64,000 nt of DNA from Wyeomyia smithii (lineage: Eukaryota > Arthropoda > Insecta > Diptera > Culicidae), in NCBI RefSeq assembly GCF_029784165.1, contig NC_073696.1:50971315-51035314 (forward strand). The letters are read 5' to 3'. A program made the position numbers and the translations under genes. A model generated the notes under the pieces. That model was not told where the DNA came from, ran no database searches, and worked only from the letters and a program-made list of their open reading frames with translations. Positions within the stretch are counted from its first letter, which is position 1, and each line of letters begins with the position of its first letter. This document shows, one piece after another, positions 37,306-49,100 of this stretch.

Positions 37306-37625
37306 TGACCTCATATGTCAAAGAAGAAACTGAACTTAAGTTGGGCAAAGCAAACGGCGGCTGGTGCGCATCGAGAGTTGAAAAAAGTTTACGAAAATAC
37401 TATTCCAAGTGAAACCATGTGCTGTGATTGGTTCCATCGCTTTATAGACGATGACAAAGGGCTAAAACCTTCAAAAAACGCTGAATTGAAGAAATAGCTC
37501 GATGAGGATCCATCCCAAACGCAAGAACAGCTTGCTTCAGTATTAAGAGTTACCCACCAAGTCATTTCCAAGCGATTTTCTGGAGTATTCTCATGCAAAA
37601 ACCTGTCGAAGACGTTCGATACCCT
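37306..37625 (+). mobile_element. mariner-like element fragment, N-terminal part
   Basis: The plus strand encodes AAGAHRELKKVYEN, CCDWFHRFIDDDKGLKP, then after a stop LDEDPSQTQEQLASVLRVTHQVISKRF. This is the helix-turn-helix DNA-binding half of mariner transposases. A TAG interrupts it at 37495-37497. The catalytic half is missing, so it is a truncated relic with no obvious TIRs. Confidence 0.8.
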
Positions 37626-37899
37626 ATACTAGTTCAAAGTTTGTCGTATCCATAATTCGCCTCATTCTGTGCGTGTTCTTTCAATTTTGTTTCTAGTGTA
37701 CACCGCATCTTTTCACATTAGTGAAATAATACATTTCGTTTAGCGTAATTTGATGCGGCATCATAAAAATTATATAACAATACCTTTGGTTAATTTAGGC
37801 CATGCAAAACTTTGAAACGACCGCAATCACTAAAAGCAAACTTTCTATGAATAAAACCAATCAATTTCATTGGTTTAATGGATGGCAAACTTGCTCCTC

Positions 37900-40260
37900 G
37901 AATCGATTCAATACGGTAAAAGTTTGTGTCCCTGCAAGAAACGCCCGCTAGCACCCTGCGCGATTCAGTAGCTAATCAACACCACCATAAGGCGTAATAT
38001 TATGCGCCCGTCAAAAAATCACCCAAATCATTAGCAACAATTTCCCAACATAATTTACGATCGCAGTTTTACCCATTCCGGCCATCAGCCTCTAATCGTT
38101 GAAGGTGTAAGCCACCTGAAAACTATTTCCCCGCATCGTCGTAGCTGTGTTTTTTTCTTTTCCGATCGCTAGCGAAAAACTCGTTCTCCCTCGTTTCTAA
38201 CTGAGCACACCAGCAGCAACGGGGCACACCGTTTTCCACAATTAGAACATTATCGTTATTTATCGCTCATAATCACCTCGGCGATAAAATTGTCAGCGCG
38301 CACAAAAGAAGTTCACAACCTGCACAGTCGTTGCGGACGGGTTATGGAAAAACCAACAAACATTCCACATACCCGAGCGCAAATATGAATGACTAAATTC
38401 ACCAGTAATAACTGCCAATCGAGCCCCGCTCGCTCGGGTCCCGTGTAGCAGGAAGGCGAAAATGCAGAGCCCGGTGTCAACATGCGATCCGATCATTAGC
38501 ACAGGCCGCAACTGTTCCCGTTGTCGGTCATCAATTCGCCGAGTGTCACTGTCAAACGTAGAGAAAAAAAAATCCACCAGACTGCATTTACGCAATGCAG
38601 AAATAACGAATTAGACCTCAACTAATTTTAACGGAAAAGGCACAAATCTCCAAGAAACTAATTATGTGAGAACGGGCCCCTAAGGCAGTGATTTTTCATC
38701 ACAGGAAACCGTAAAGTCCCATCTCAACACCGACCGCGTAGAAGTAACGGCAATCAATCGAACATTTTGCCACCTATACCTGTCGTCCAGCCTCAGCATT
38801 AAAATCAATAATAAGCTTCGTCGGTTTACCTATCTACCTGCCTATCCGCCTGGGTGGTTTCGGCACAAGGTTGGGACCAATCAACACCAGCCATGCATCG
38901 TAACCGGCAATTTTCGATGCCTTCTAATTTTGTCTAATTTCACTCGAATAACCGGAAAGCGATTTCGTAAATTCCTAGACACGCGAGATGGGTTTTGCGT
39001 GTGGCCGGTCAGCCAGACACTTGTTGCTTGATGCGAATGTCCGGCGTGATATTCGAAGATATGATAAATTCGTACGCCTTTCCTATCCCCGCGATGAACC
39101 GCATCAAAAAAAAAAAACATATAATTCCACACTTTTACGGTTGTCCGTCCATTATTCCGAGACAGAGAGGAGTCTTCCCCGCGCTCCGTTCGACCGAGGA
39201 GTGTGTGGTGACAATCTTTGTGTTCATGTGCAGGTTCTAACCGGGTTTCTGGCTGGCTGTGCACCGGCCAGCATGCGTTCGAACCCCGCTGGGTGTCAAG
39301 GTGTTTGTTGTAGCAATAAAAATCGTTCCACAAATGGTTCTGGCTTTTGTGCTCCGTGCTCGCAACAGGGGGAAGAAATCGAACCCCGAAGTTGCATCCA
39401 CACAACAGCAGCACCAGCAGCAACGGTTCGCGTCCGGCAATCGCCAGGGAAAAAGATAAATAATAATTAATTGAAAAATTCCAAATCCTTCCGATAATAA
39501 GATTACATTTGGATACTTTTTTTGAGGTTTTTTCTCTCGCTCTTCTGCTCCGCTGTTGAATGCTGCGCGCTCATCTCTTCTCACGTGAGCCACTTCCATC
39601 ATCGAGCCGGTGCGGGTGCGGGTATCTGACAATGATGCTGGCCAGGGCGAAACAAATGAGTGTAGTTATTCTTGTATTTGTATAATCATATTGAAATGTC
39701 AAAATAATCATTTTTCTTATTGCCGTGTGTGCCTTGTTGGGTTGTCGGTCGGCCAACGAGCGAAGGAAGTGGGATAGAGCGTAGAGTTTCTGCTCTTTTT
39801 TCCTCCGGGTCGACGCGACGATGTTTCAACGATGACGGTGTGCTGCCTCTGGAGGGCCCTGCACGCGGGATAAACGACACGGACTTAAGTACATGTTTAT
39901 TTATGGTGAGAATACACCTCTTCACTTGATTGTGTAATTAATCTAATCCAGCTTGCGAGGTTTTTTTTCGCTGCTGCTGTTGTTGCCAACAATGCCTCGA
40001 AGGGTCGTTGGTGGCCCTCGCGATGTGCCTGCGGTGACGCACTGATCGCGCTGTCGTTTGAGTTATGTGTGAAATGTGCGGTTCATCACCGGTGGTGTAT
40101 TACAAAAACGCCAATTATTTCGGTGTTGGGGCGTTGCAATGGTAACGTAGGTTATAGTAACATTGAAATTTGAATTCGACCATGGCAGCAGGTTGTCAAT
40201 AAGGCAAAACTTTTGATTTCTGGTTCTAGCTATTTGTGAACTACGAATGAAAATACGTGG
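37900..40260. other. GC-balanced intronic island
   Basis: Repeat-poor sequence with overlapping frames on both strands around 38881-39632, none with family resemblance. CAG/CAA-rich runs occur near 39400. Candidate regulatory DNA by position only. Confidence 0.4.
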
Positions 40261-40974
40261 CATTGAAAAAACAATAGCATAATTAGGTTTCTGGATTTGA
40301 TTTGATTTGGTTGTATTTGTACTAAGATTTTGGTATACGAATATTTTTTATGTTGGGAAATGTTTCCATGAAATATTTCAACAGCTGCAACATTACCAAG
40401 TGAATGATTTCAATGCACACAAATGACAGTTGCTTGAAGCAGCATTTTCAGTGTCTGCGTTCAATACTGTAAGTAATACTCGTAAGAAAATTGGGTAAAG
40501 TATATCCTTCACAAAGCACTTAAAAAATGGCTCTTCTTTTTTAAACCCATAGAGGATCGTCAATTGTGTCCATTAACCATCACCAACGGAATCAGGAAAC
40601 ACAAACAACAACATCGCGTCAAACATTATTGTGGTAGAGTTGTTCCTTAGAAGTTAAAAAAATCAATACTAGCGAAGGATGGAGGGGGGGGGGATGTATG
40701 AGCATTGGCATGCTTGTTGTGATTATTTATTTTAGCAATTCTTGACAGCCGATCGAATTCGGTGATTTTGGTGACAATTTCAGTAAAATATTTCAATGAA
40801 ATTTATGCCGTAAATTCGACAGCCTCAAAATCTCCATTGGAAAAATTCTCAATATGTATGCCGAAATAACTTCGCTAAATTTCATAGGATTTGAAGATAA
40901 ATTGTTCAATTTATGACTCCAGAACGAGTTGAAAATAATTTCGCTGGCTCAGAGAAATTTCGCTTTTACTAAGA

Positions 40975-41065
40975 GACCCGGAAATCACTTTCCAGACCCG
41001 GAAAAAAATCGCATTCACCCGGAGACCCAGAGATCACCACCAAACCCGGAGAGGCGGCAACCCTA
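40975..41065. repeat. CCCGGAGA/CAGACCCGGAA short repeats
   Basis: Phrases built on AGACCCGGAAA, ACTTTCCAGACCCGG and CCCGGAGA recur three or four times in 90 bp and end in GGCGGCAACCCT. A similar cluster lies in inverted orientation at about 62705-62795. Probably a short dispersed tandem motif; origin unknown. Confidence 0.5.
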
Positions 41066-41299
41066 ATCAATACCTCTAATTAAGCTATGGACAAAAATTC
41101 TGTTCAAGCCAGGTCTTAGACTCACCTATGCTATTATATTCGGTTTGTGTGCCAAAGTACCATAATGTCAGGTGTTATTTTGGGTCATGCAAAAATGGCC
41201 ATTAAAATAGGCCAGATTCAAGCATTATCTGCTAGAGGGTTGCCGAAATTCAGATTTTTATCCGATTGTTATAACTCTTTCAGGGGTTAAAACGAAACA

Positions 41300-42260
41300 A
41301 TTGACGTTAGTTTTGCCATCATTGATTTATCTTTTTTTTTCCTTTACTGCCTTAACCCCGGCCATAAGGTTTTGCACGACCTCGAAATGGACCATTTACT
41401 GCATGTTTACCCATGCTTTCTTCATTTCTTCAACTGCCATCACTACTTTAGGATATTTCAGAAGTTTCTCTTTCCTAATAGTCGAGTATTTCTCGATCTT
41501 GAGAACTTTCGAAGTCAACATTATTCGCCTTATAGTACTCCAGCACGTCCTTCGTGTACTAGCATGATGCCAAATTCGGCCAGAAAATCGTTGGACGCGT
41601 TGTGAGCCTTCAGGAAAGGGAGAAGCCGCTTTTGGAGACAGTCTTCCAAATACACCTGTCCATTCAAGTCAATCGGTGCCGGAGGTAACGAAAGCTCTAC
41701 TACGCTTCCCAAAACAAGAAATTCCTGGACATCTTGAAAAAAAAAATCCTGGTGAACTTGGACATTTTCTATGCTTAGAGATTCTTTGGAATATCAAAGT
41801 TATCTCTGGCAGTGAAATACAGATTCCCTGTGATCTTTTTTAAATCCGTTTTAACATAGATTTCGTCGTCCATTACTCAGCAGTGTGGTTTTGTCAGTTT
41901 TTGGGCTATAACTTCCGGACACGGCTCTTTGCGACCGTATTCTGCTTCTCGCCACAGTTTTGGCCCTTTTTGAACCTTGAAAAACGTACGTAACCCGGTT
42001 CGAGTTTTTGCATACTAAACGAAAGTCTAATTCAGATGCAGTTTTTGGCCACATCTCGACTGAATGCGTTCGGTTTCCGGTTGAAGGCTTTAACTATTAT
42101 GCTTGTGATCCTTGTCACTATATAGAGGACTTTTTTCAGGGTCTTGGCTTTCGCTCGGCTGTCAGATATTCTTCGATCTGTTTCATGATACCAGAAGCTG
42201 TGGAATTTATCGCACGAGGCTCGCAGGTGCTCTTGCGGTAGTTTTTTTTTCAATGACACC
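41300..42260 (-). mobile_element. dead D37E-type Tc1/mariner element
   Basis: Minus-strand frames in order: an N-terminal DNA-binding segment (KTLKKVLYIV, FNRKPNAFSRDVAKNC; 42259-42032), a linker (42054-41851), and a catalytic-domain part (LNGQVYLEDCLQKRLLPFLKAHN; 41712-41530). At the second catalytic site the aligned frame reads FWPNLASC followed by a stop, so the Asp has become Asn (AAT at about 41568). Frameshifts separate the pieces. The sequence matches the mosquito D37E group in style. Confidence 0.75.
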
Positions 42261-42279
42261 GTCAGATATCACTTCAGGA

Positions 42280-43080
42280 CATCAACACCTTGGTTTGTAG
42301 AGCAAACTTCGGCCTCCAACGTACCTCAGACGGTGAAGTCCATGGGATTCAGCTCCGGTGAATTCGCCAAGCTTGAAATGATCGGAAGAAAATAGTTCGC
42401 AATACAGAGCTTAGTTTTCTTCACTTTGTGAGCATGCGCCCCTGGTACGAAAATGACGCCGTGCCCCCGGTTCGAGGACGTTTTGTAGAACTAATTCCCA
42501 ATATGTTGATCCCTATCTCGATTGGTTGATCTTCGCTCTTTCAGGGATAAAAACCAACGGAGTCCGGTCATCTCGTGTGATTCCGGCCTAAATCATTATC
42601 CTTATGGCCATCAGAACTCTGTCGTAGTGCTTATTCACAAACTGTTGAATTGTGAAGAATTTATTCTCGATGAACACGATATTCTACATTCTTCCATCGG
42701 CGGTTCACTTTATCAGCACCATCGCTTTTCTTACCCGTTCTCGTTTCTGTCTTACCGAAAGGTTTTGAACCTTCTGAATCTTGCAAAGCTAGATCTGAAG
42801 TTTATCTTTCAGGGTCCGACGGACACTTCGGTCAGATTCGTTGAGATCCACCGTTAATTTGGTGAAACTTCGTCGAGGATTTCGTCTCTTGACGATCGTG
42901 CCCATGATAGCTGTCACCATGGTAGCCCGATGACCCCCTCTATACTGTTTTCGGTACTTCCGGTCTCCAAGTATCTTTTGACTGTACGGTATACAAAACT
43001 TCTGCAAATTCGTATTTCAGACAGCACACGAACTATGTCTTTCTGCCGTTTTCCAATTCGGAATAAGGTAATTACAGGAC
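42280..43080 (-). mobile_element. decayed Tc1-like element
   Basis: Minus-strand frames read a DNA-binding part (KRRNPRRSFTKLTVDL, SVRRTLKDKL; about 43007-42789) and, after frameshifts, a catalytic-style block NIVFIENKFFTIQQFVNKHY near 42690-42620 and TRDDRTPLVFIPERAKINQS near 42570-42520. The order fits a Tc1-like transposase. It ends where the D37E relic begins, so the two lie head-to-tail. Multiple stops. Confidence 0.6.
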
Positions 43081-44300
43081 TACATTTCTCTTCGAGATCA
43101 ATTTTTCCGAACGAATTTTGATTTTATTAGTAATACATAAAGTTATATACATAAACTTACATAAACATACATAAATATACATATTAAATAAACAAACAAT
43201 AAAGTTTGCATTACGAAAATGGACTTGCTTTTGGATGGTGATAAAAAAACAAAAACAGTTAATTGAGTTTGATAAATTTCTACGTAACTCAGGTGGGGGA
43301 CGTTGGGCGGGTTTACCGACTTGGGTACTACATCGATATTCAGCCGCTCTATCTCCCCCAACGATCGCTTCAAGTAGTGGTTCGACGCCAAATCCGGTCA
43401 GAACAACGCGTCTCCGCGCCCCAACAAACAATTTGGTAGTATAACAACTTATTAAGCTCTAATTCAGTCGGAATTCACTTAATAATTGCTTAATAAACTG
43501 TAAATCGACAAAACTGTTGGTTGGGTATTTTTTGAAGATCGACGCAACTTACAGCAGGTAATTCGTACTATAAATTTCACGGCCATTCTGGAGCGAAAGA
43601 AGAGTGGCTTTGACATCCCCTTCTCGCTGATAATCAGCCAGAGCAGCATCTTCTTGGGGAACTTGGTGTGTGAAATGAACTTCACCTCGGAGCTCACTTC
43701 CTTCGTGGTGGAAAAAAAACACGAAGTGCCCTGCCAGTCGTTGCCATCCAGGGTAAGACAGGTCTCGTCGTCCATCACCATCGCCACGTCGCGATTGGCC
43801 GGAAAAATCGACTTGACCTTCTTATTCAGCTCTTCAGCGCATCACCTGCAGCTCTAAGACCCACGGACGGGACTGCCACTTACTGACGTGTATGTCCATG
43901 TTCACCATGTACTTTTGCACGCACGCAGCGATGTAGCCACCTTTCCCTCTGTCTTCCTTTTTTTTTTGAAGCTTCTCACCACTCAAGGTCATCGGCAGTC
44001 CGAAACCAAGATTGCTTTCGATGCTCTGATTGTTGCCCAATAGTGCCAGGATTTTGAGGCGTATTCTGCGTTTACGAAGTGCCGCACGATGTCAGTTTTC
44101 GATGCGACGAGTTGCCGTTCTTTGAACGCGTAGCATCACTGTTTCCGCCATCACGGTAAGAGTTTGACTGATAGAGCTGTCACAGTTTTTCTGGGTTACT
44201 ATGATTAATGTTGCATGGGTAGTTTCTTCAGTGCGTGTGTAGGTAAACCCATGGAAAATAGGCAATTTTATCACATTTTTCAATGTAAACGTTACATCCT
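43080..44300 (-). mobile_element. third Tc1/mariner relic, D37E spacing retained
   Basis: From 44300 down: a probable DNA-binding region; VMDDETCLTLDGNDW at about 43780-43735 (first catalytic Asp block); PKKMLLWLIISEKGMSKPLFF; then PDLASNHYLKRS near 43395 and NIDVVPKSVNPPNVPHL. From the Asp of PDLAS to the Glu of YVE there are 37 residues, the D37E signature. The acidic residues seem kept, but frameshifts and stops break the ORF. Confidence 0.7.
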
Positions 44301-45282
44301 GATAGCTGAGACATGGTGTAAATAAAGCAATGAGTGAACGTGCTATGCAGTTTCGTGTGCAACGTATTAGAAAGTGTTTATATAATGTAGCAGTTGAATT
44401 GCCGGACCCTGTACACTTGATGTCACTATTGAGAAAGTGAAAAAAGACCCAGTCTTCAGCCCACAGCTACATATTCCTTGTCAAATCATGACTTTCTTTG
44501 CGGATTCTCAGTAAACATAAAACTTCCATGCATCAAAATACATTTGTTAACACTTGCTCCTTCTGGCTATATCCCATGGACTTAAAGCACCTCAATAATT
44601 TCCTATTCTCTGCCGTGGGCTGGAATTTTGACGTAAGTGCTAGAAGCACAAAATCGCTCCAGATGCGATTTATTCTAAATCGTTCGCAAATTAACGAACC
44701 CTGAATAATAGCGAAGCCATTTCAACGTTCTGAACTAAAAGTTAAGTTGGTGCGCCTGAATCATCTAGGTAGTTTGCCATGCGCACTGGTCGGTAGTCAG
44801 CGGCAAGGATATAATCAAATACGTTATTCAATCCATACCTTAACGTCACTTTCATGCAAACTGGCGCTAACGTCCCTTCCCATTTTTGATATTTCTCAGC
44901 TATTTTTAAATATTTTTGCAAACGGCAACAAGTATCTTAAAGGCGACTACCTATACTATAGTAATACGTTAAAATATAAAATTTGAAAATTTTGCACTTG
45001 CTTCAAAATGCCAGACCACGGCAGCTCAGCTTTTGGTCCGTGGTTGCGGTTTTCTTAAAGATTCTTCATCACCTTAACATCCAGATTCTCTTTATAACTC
45101 TTTAGAACACTACACTCTGTTGGTTCTAATATTTTCACCATTTCAGCGAACTTTGATCAAGACCTTTCTGGGCTTTTCAGGTGTTTGTGCTAGATTTTTT
45201 ATGTCGTTCGAGCTCTTTTTGTCTAGTGAGATTAACGCTGTCAACCATCGTATTTGATACACTCAAAATATTTTTCACGTTG
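44301..45282. other. intronic sequence without recognised features
   Basis: Mixed AT-rich DNA between the Tc1/mariner cluster and the foldback MITE. No gene, tRNA or repeat recognised. Confidence 0.5.
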
Positions 45283-45284
45283 TA

Positions 45285-45633
45285 ATTGGGTTGTTTTGCT
45301 ATTCACGGATTTCCGATTTTTTATATATCATCTGAAAGAGTGTGATTTTCTGAGCAAAACGTGATTTTTTAAAACTTTATATCAAACGTGATTTTTTGAA
45401 ACTTTATCCTTCGATTTTTAAATGAAGAATAAAAATTCGCTCTAAATCGCTACAATGACAGTTGGTATATAGGCGAACTGTCATTGTAGCGATTTCGAGC
45501 ATATTTCGAGTAGTTTTAAATCGTGATTCAAAAAGCGAAGGGCAACGATAGAATTTTTTTTAAATCACGTTTCACTAAGAAAATGCAGTTCTTTCAAATG
45601 ATATAAAAAACTGATATAGCTAAACAACCCAAT
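45285..45633. mobile_element. 349-bp foldback MITE, TA duplication
   Basis: Outer termini ATTGGGTTGTTTTGCTAT and the inverted complement (to 45633) are flanked by TA (45283-45284 and 45634-45635). The two halves are complementary over much of their length; the centre is a 20-bp perfect pair (45444-45463 with 45476-45495) around a 12-bp loop. Non-coding. Typical of MITEs moved by Tc1/mariner enzymes, several relics of which lie nearby. Confidence 0.85.
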
Positions 45634-46384
45634 TACCGGAAAAGTTATGTGAATATTCTACACTGTCATTTCCACGTAGATTTTATGTGATTGTCATTTG
45701 AGTTCATCATGATCTGGTGAGATAATTTGTCCTGTGAATCTTATACAGTAGACATATGCACAGAATTCAACTACCGGGAATGTGGAAAGCATTCGCTTAC
45801 CTGATAGCTACTACGTTCTATACAACGTAAAATTTTCAAATATTGTTTCGCCAATTCTTGAGAGACGGAGAATAGTTTTTAGAAATAATCAAAATATGTT
45901 GCGCGATAAATCGTACGGGCATGCAAAATCGCCGATTCGGGAATGAATTAAACGACATAAAAACTGACAAATATTACGACATTTGCCGGCGATAACTACT
46001 GTCAACTGCACCTGTTTATGTACACGTAACGTCTCGACCTTTAAACTGAACCTGTGTGAAACCTGTAAGCTCAAGACTCAAGGCTCACTCATAGACAAAC
46101 CGTCGAGAAATTCTATCTTATATTCAGAGACTGAATCAGACAACAGCTTCGCCATTTTGATTTCTGTATATTTTCACAAGAAGAGTTCACGTGATACTTC
46201 TTCTATAGCATTCTGTTTAACGTTGCCAAGTTCACGTAGATGTTACGTGATAATTCATAACATGCATGTTATTTTCACGTAGATGTTATGTATGACACAT
46301 GTTTGTCATGCAAAATGACAGAAAATGAATAAGTACAGGAAATTTCACGTAACAATAATGCGAAAAATAATTTGAGTGTAGAAA

Positions 46385-47205
46385 ACCATTTGTTCCATTT
46401 TCGAGCACTTTGTGAGTTACATGAAATCTGCTCGGATATTCTTGCATTGAGTTTGACAGCTGAAGAGCTCGAAGAGCAAGAAGTGATTTTCAGTCAGCGT
46501 CTCTATTTTCGGATGACTGTTGACTGAAAAAGGCTTTGAGTGATGACGGAGACAGGGGGCTTCCATACAATATTTCACGCATATAGAGGAGAGAGGTAAT
46601 AAAGAGAATCGGTACGATATGTGTCGTAAGACACGCTAAAGGAAAATAAAGAGTCATAACACATACATAAGACATACGTAACACTCAGGAAGAAACCTTC
46701 TAAAAAAGTTAATACAAAATGAACTACTCGAATGGTACCACCCTCTGAATAAAATCACTATTTGAGTTGTTTTTGAAGGCAGTGTACCTGCGTAGCCCTG
46801 AATTTGTCTCGTTCCTACTCGAAAAATGCTGCATTGATTTTGTAAATAACTTTTTGACAGTTCCTTATGGGATTTTCTTTGGGGCTCGATAGAGCCGAGA
46901 AAAAGGAAATTCATTTTGTTCATTATTTTTCGAGCGGAGTACTATGTGGCAACGTGTACCAAAAAAAAAAACGCCCGTGTTACGTATGTCTTATTTATGT
47001 GGTCATAATCTATGCAGGTCTCTCCGTCAATTGAAACAGTCATCAGTTGTATTCGAAATGAACCAATGAACACCAGACGGGAATGAAACTTGTACTCGAA
47101 CCCGTTTGAGAGCGGAAATATTCACCGATTCAAATGAAAATGAAACTGCTCGAATGGAAATGATTGCGCGAAACATTCAGTTTCATCAAATTAGGAGCTG
47201 GTATC
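46385..47205. repeat. dispersed repeat, copy 1 (interrupted by a MITE)
   Basis: Shares several segments in the same order with 54030-54600: 'ttcgagcactt.gtgagt.acatga', 'ctgaagagct', 'gacggagaca', 'tctccgtcaattgaaa.agtcat', and 'gaaaatgaaactg.tcgaatggaaatga'. The copy is split by the 341-bp element at 46661-47001. No protein is evident. Probably a non-autonomous mobile element. Confidence 0.6.
46661..47001. mobile_element. 341-bp MITE with 25-bp TIRs and 7-bp duplication GTCATAA
   Basis: The left end CACATACATAAGACATACGT (TIR 46661-46685) and right end (46977-47001) are inverted complements over 25 bp with one mismatch. GTCATAA stands on both sides (46654-46660 and 47002-47008). The element sits inside the repeat at 46385-47205, so it is the younger insertion. 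Superfamily uncertain; 7 bp may be an 8-bp duplication with one change. Confidence 0.85.
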
Positions 47206-47278
47206 AGATTCAATATATTCTGAGGCAGAAAGAACGCTAAAGACTGTTTCGGTTACAGAAGTTGTTATAAGGCTGAAC

Positions 47279-48479
47279 CAAAGATAACTAGAACAAGATA
47301 CCTAACTTCCAGATTTTTCATAAATTTTGAACACGACCACTTTCCGATGGTTAGTGCTGCCATCTGATGACTTAAATTCTCATAAAATTGACACTATGAG
47401 CAAAACCGATTTACCGTGCATAGTCCGTCATCGATCGTTTAGCTGTTCAAGATTGTATATGAAAAAGGTGTAGCAGTTTGGTCAGCTCGTCAGAGTGGGG
47501 TTTATATTGAGGGGTTATATTTATTTTCAGGTCTCGTTCTACCAAAACTTTAAGTTTGATATGTCGCCAGCCAGGTAACATGGGAGTCGCGTTTATAATT
47601 CTCGAGTGTCTTCATATATCACAGAAAATGCCCCTGGTTAATTGTAACTTAAAGTAGTGTAGATGATACTTCCGAAAGTAGCGAGGACATAAATTATGTA
47701 CAATACTCTCGTCAACGCTATTTTGTCATATAGAAAAATATCTTTTTCTCATATTTTCGGTTGTTGTTAAAAAGAACAGAATATACAAACCCGGTACATA
47801 TTCATATAAATATGAAGCAAATGTTATGGTTTGTGTAAATAGCACAATTAACTTTAGCTAATCTAGTTGCTGTCAAGCAATGATAAGTTAAATTGAATCT
47901 ATTGTTTCTAGTAGCAGAGCGCAATGACTTGTTGTCGCTCTTAAAGAAGTAATGCCATCTGCCAATAGAATATGAGACGATTTCCAACTGCTTCTAGAGC
48001 GGTTTTATTGTTATTATAAAGATTGCCATATCAACCTAGGAATTTTGCGTTTGGTTTTTGGTGGAAATATTTGTAGAAGCTTTATCGTTAATTATTAACT
48101 TTATTAACCTCGGCAAGAGTAAAAAACTTGGCTGTAGAGTGTGTTGATAGCGGTTATCAGGAAGTTCTGATAGTACGCTTAATTTTAAATGATGCGCCGA
48201 TACTTGATTCTTCTGGAAAGTTTCATGTTTGAGAACTAAACATTCGTACACATAATTATCATTTTTAAGATGGCAGCACCCTATAGTCGTCCACATGGAT
48301 ACTAAAAAAAATATTTCACCTTTCAGCAGTCATGTCCTTGCCTTGTCGTCAGTTGATTCTGACGTCAAGTCTACATCAAATTAACAGTGTATAAATTAGT
48401 TCGACTTTTGCTCACGCGCAGCGACAATCATGTCCAATGGATTCTGCAAGAGTCAGGTATCTTGTTCTAGTCATCTTTG
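47279..48479. mobile_element. 1.2-kb non-coding TIR element with 7-bp duplication GCTGAAC
   Basis: Left TIR CAAAGATAACTAGAACAAGA and the inverted right TIR ending ATCTTTG at 48479 match over about 29 bp with two differences. GCTGAAC flanks both sides (47272-47278 and 48480-48486). The interior has no long ORF, so it must have been moved in trans. TIRs starting CAAAG and a 7-8-bp duplication suggest a hAT-like or P-like source, not proven. Confidence 0.85.
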
Positions 48480-48486
48480 GCTGAAC

Positions 48487-49100
48487 TGAACCACAGTTTT
48501 TAAAGTGCCCCAAAATTAATTGTAAAGTTTTCCGAAACATTACGATTTCTGTATACCTATATGATATAAACTTTCGATGTCGATTTTGATCTAACGATCT
48601 AATTTATGTACACTTCCCACGGGTTTGCTTACAAGGTGTTAGATTTTACCCTTCATCGCTTAGTGACTTTGTTTTGTTGCGAGTGAAAATGAATTATAAG
48701 AGTACGAAAAAGATCGGAAGACTCTCTGCCTATGTGAATTTGTTACTACCAGACGGTAAAAGCGCTATACTAAAAACGCCCGGACTATTAACTACGAAGT
48801 CTGTGTTTTAGCTGTTTACATTTAAATGACAGGTATATTCCTTTCATTTCAATTTTAGTACGTTATGTAATCACATGAATTGGATACGAAACTATTAATA
48901 TATGCATACCTTTAACCACTACGCAAGCCTCTGAAAAAGCAAACAGCAACACTGTGATCCCATCAAGGATTGCTAGAACGGTAATGTCTCATTACATTCA
49001 GCGCAGCTTAACAACGTGTGATAAACGTGATGATGTTAAGACTAAAAATGAAGCTATTCACACGAGATTAACAGCCACGGCCAACCGATGCAATTCACGC
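48487..49100. other. AT-rich intronic sequence
   Basis: No gene or repeat recognised in this stretch. Confidence 0.5.

Noticed and set aside
38881..39632. Overlapping 130-180-codon frames on both strands
   Set aside because: Mutually overlapping with no family resemblance or coding bias that I can see; treated as non-coding.
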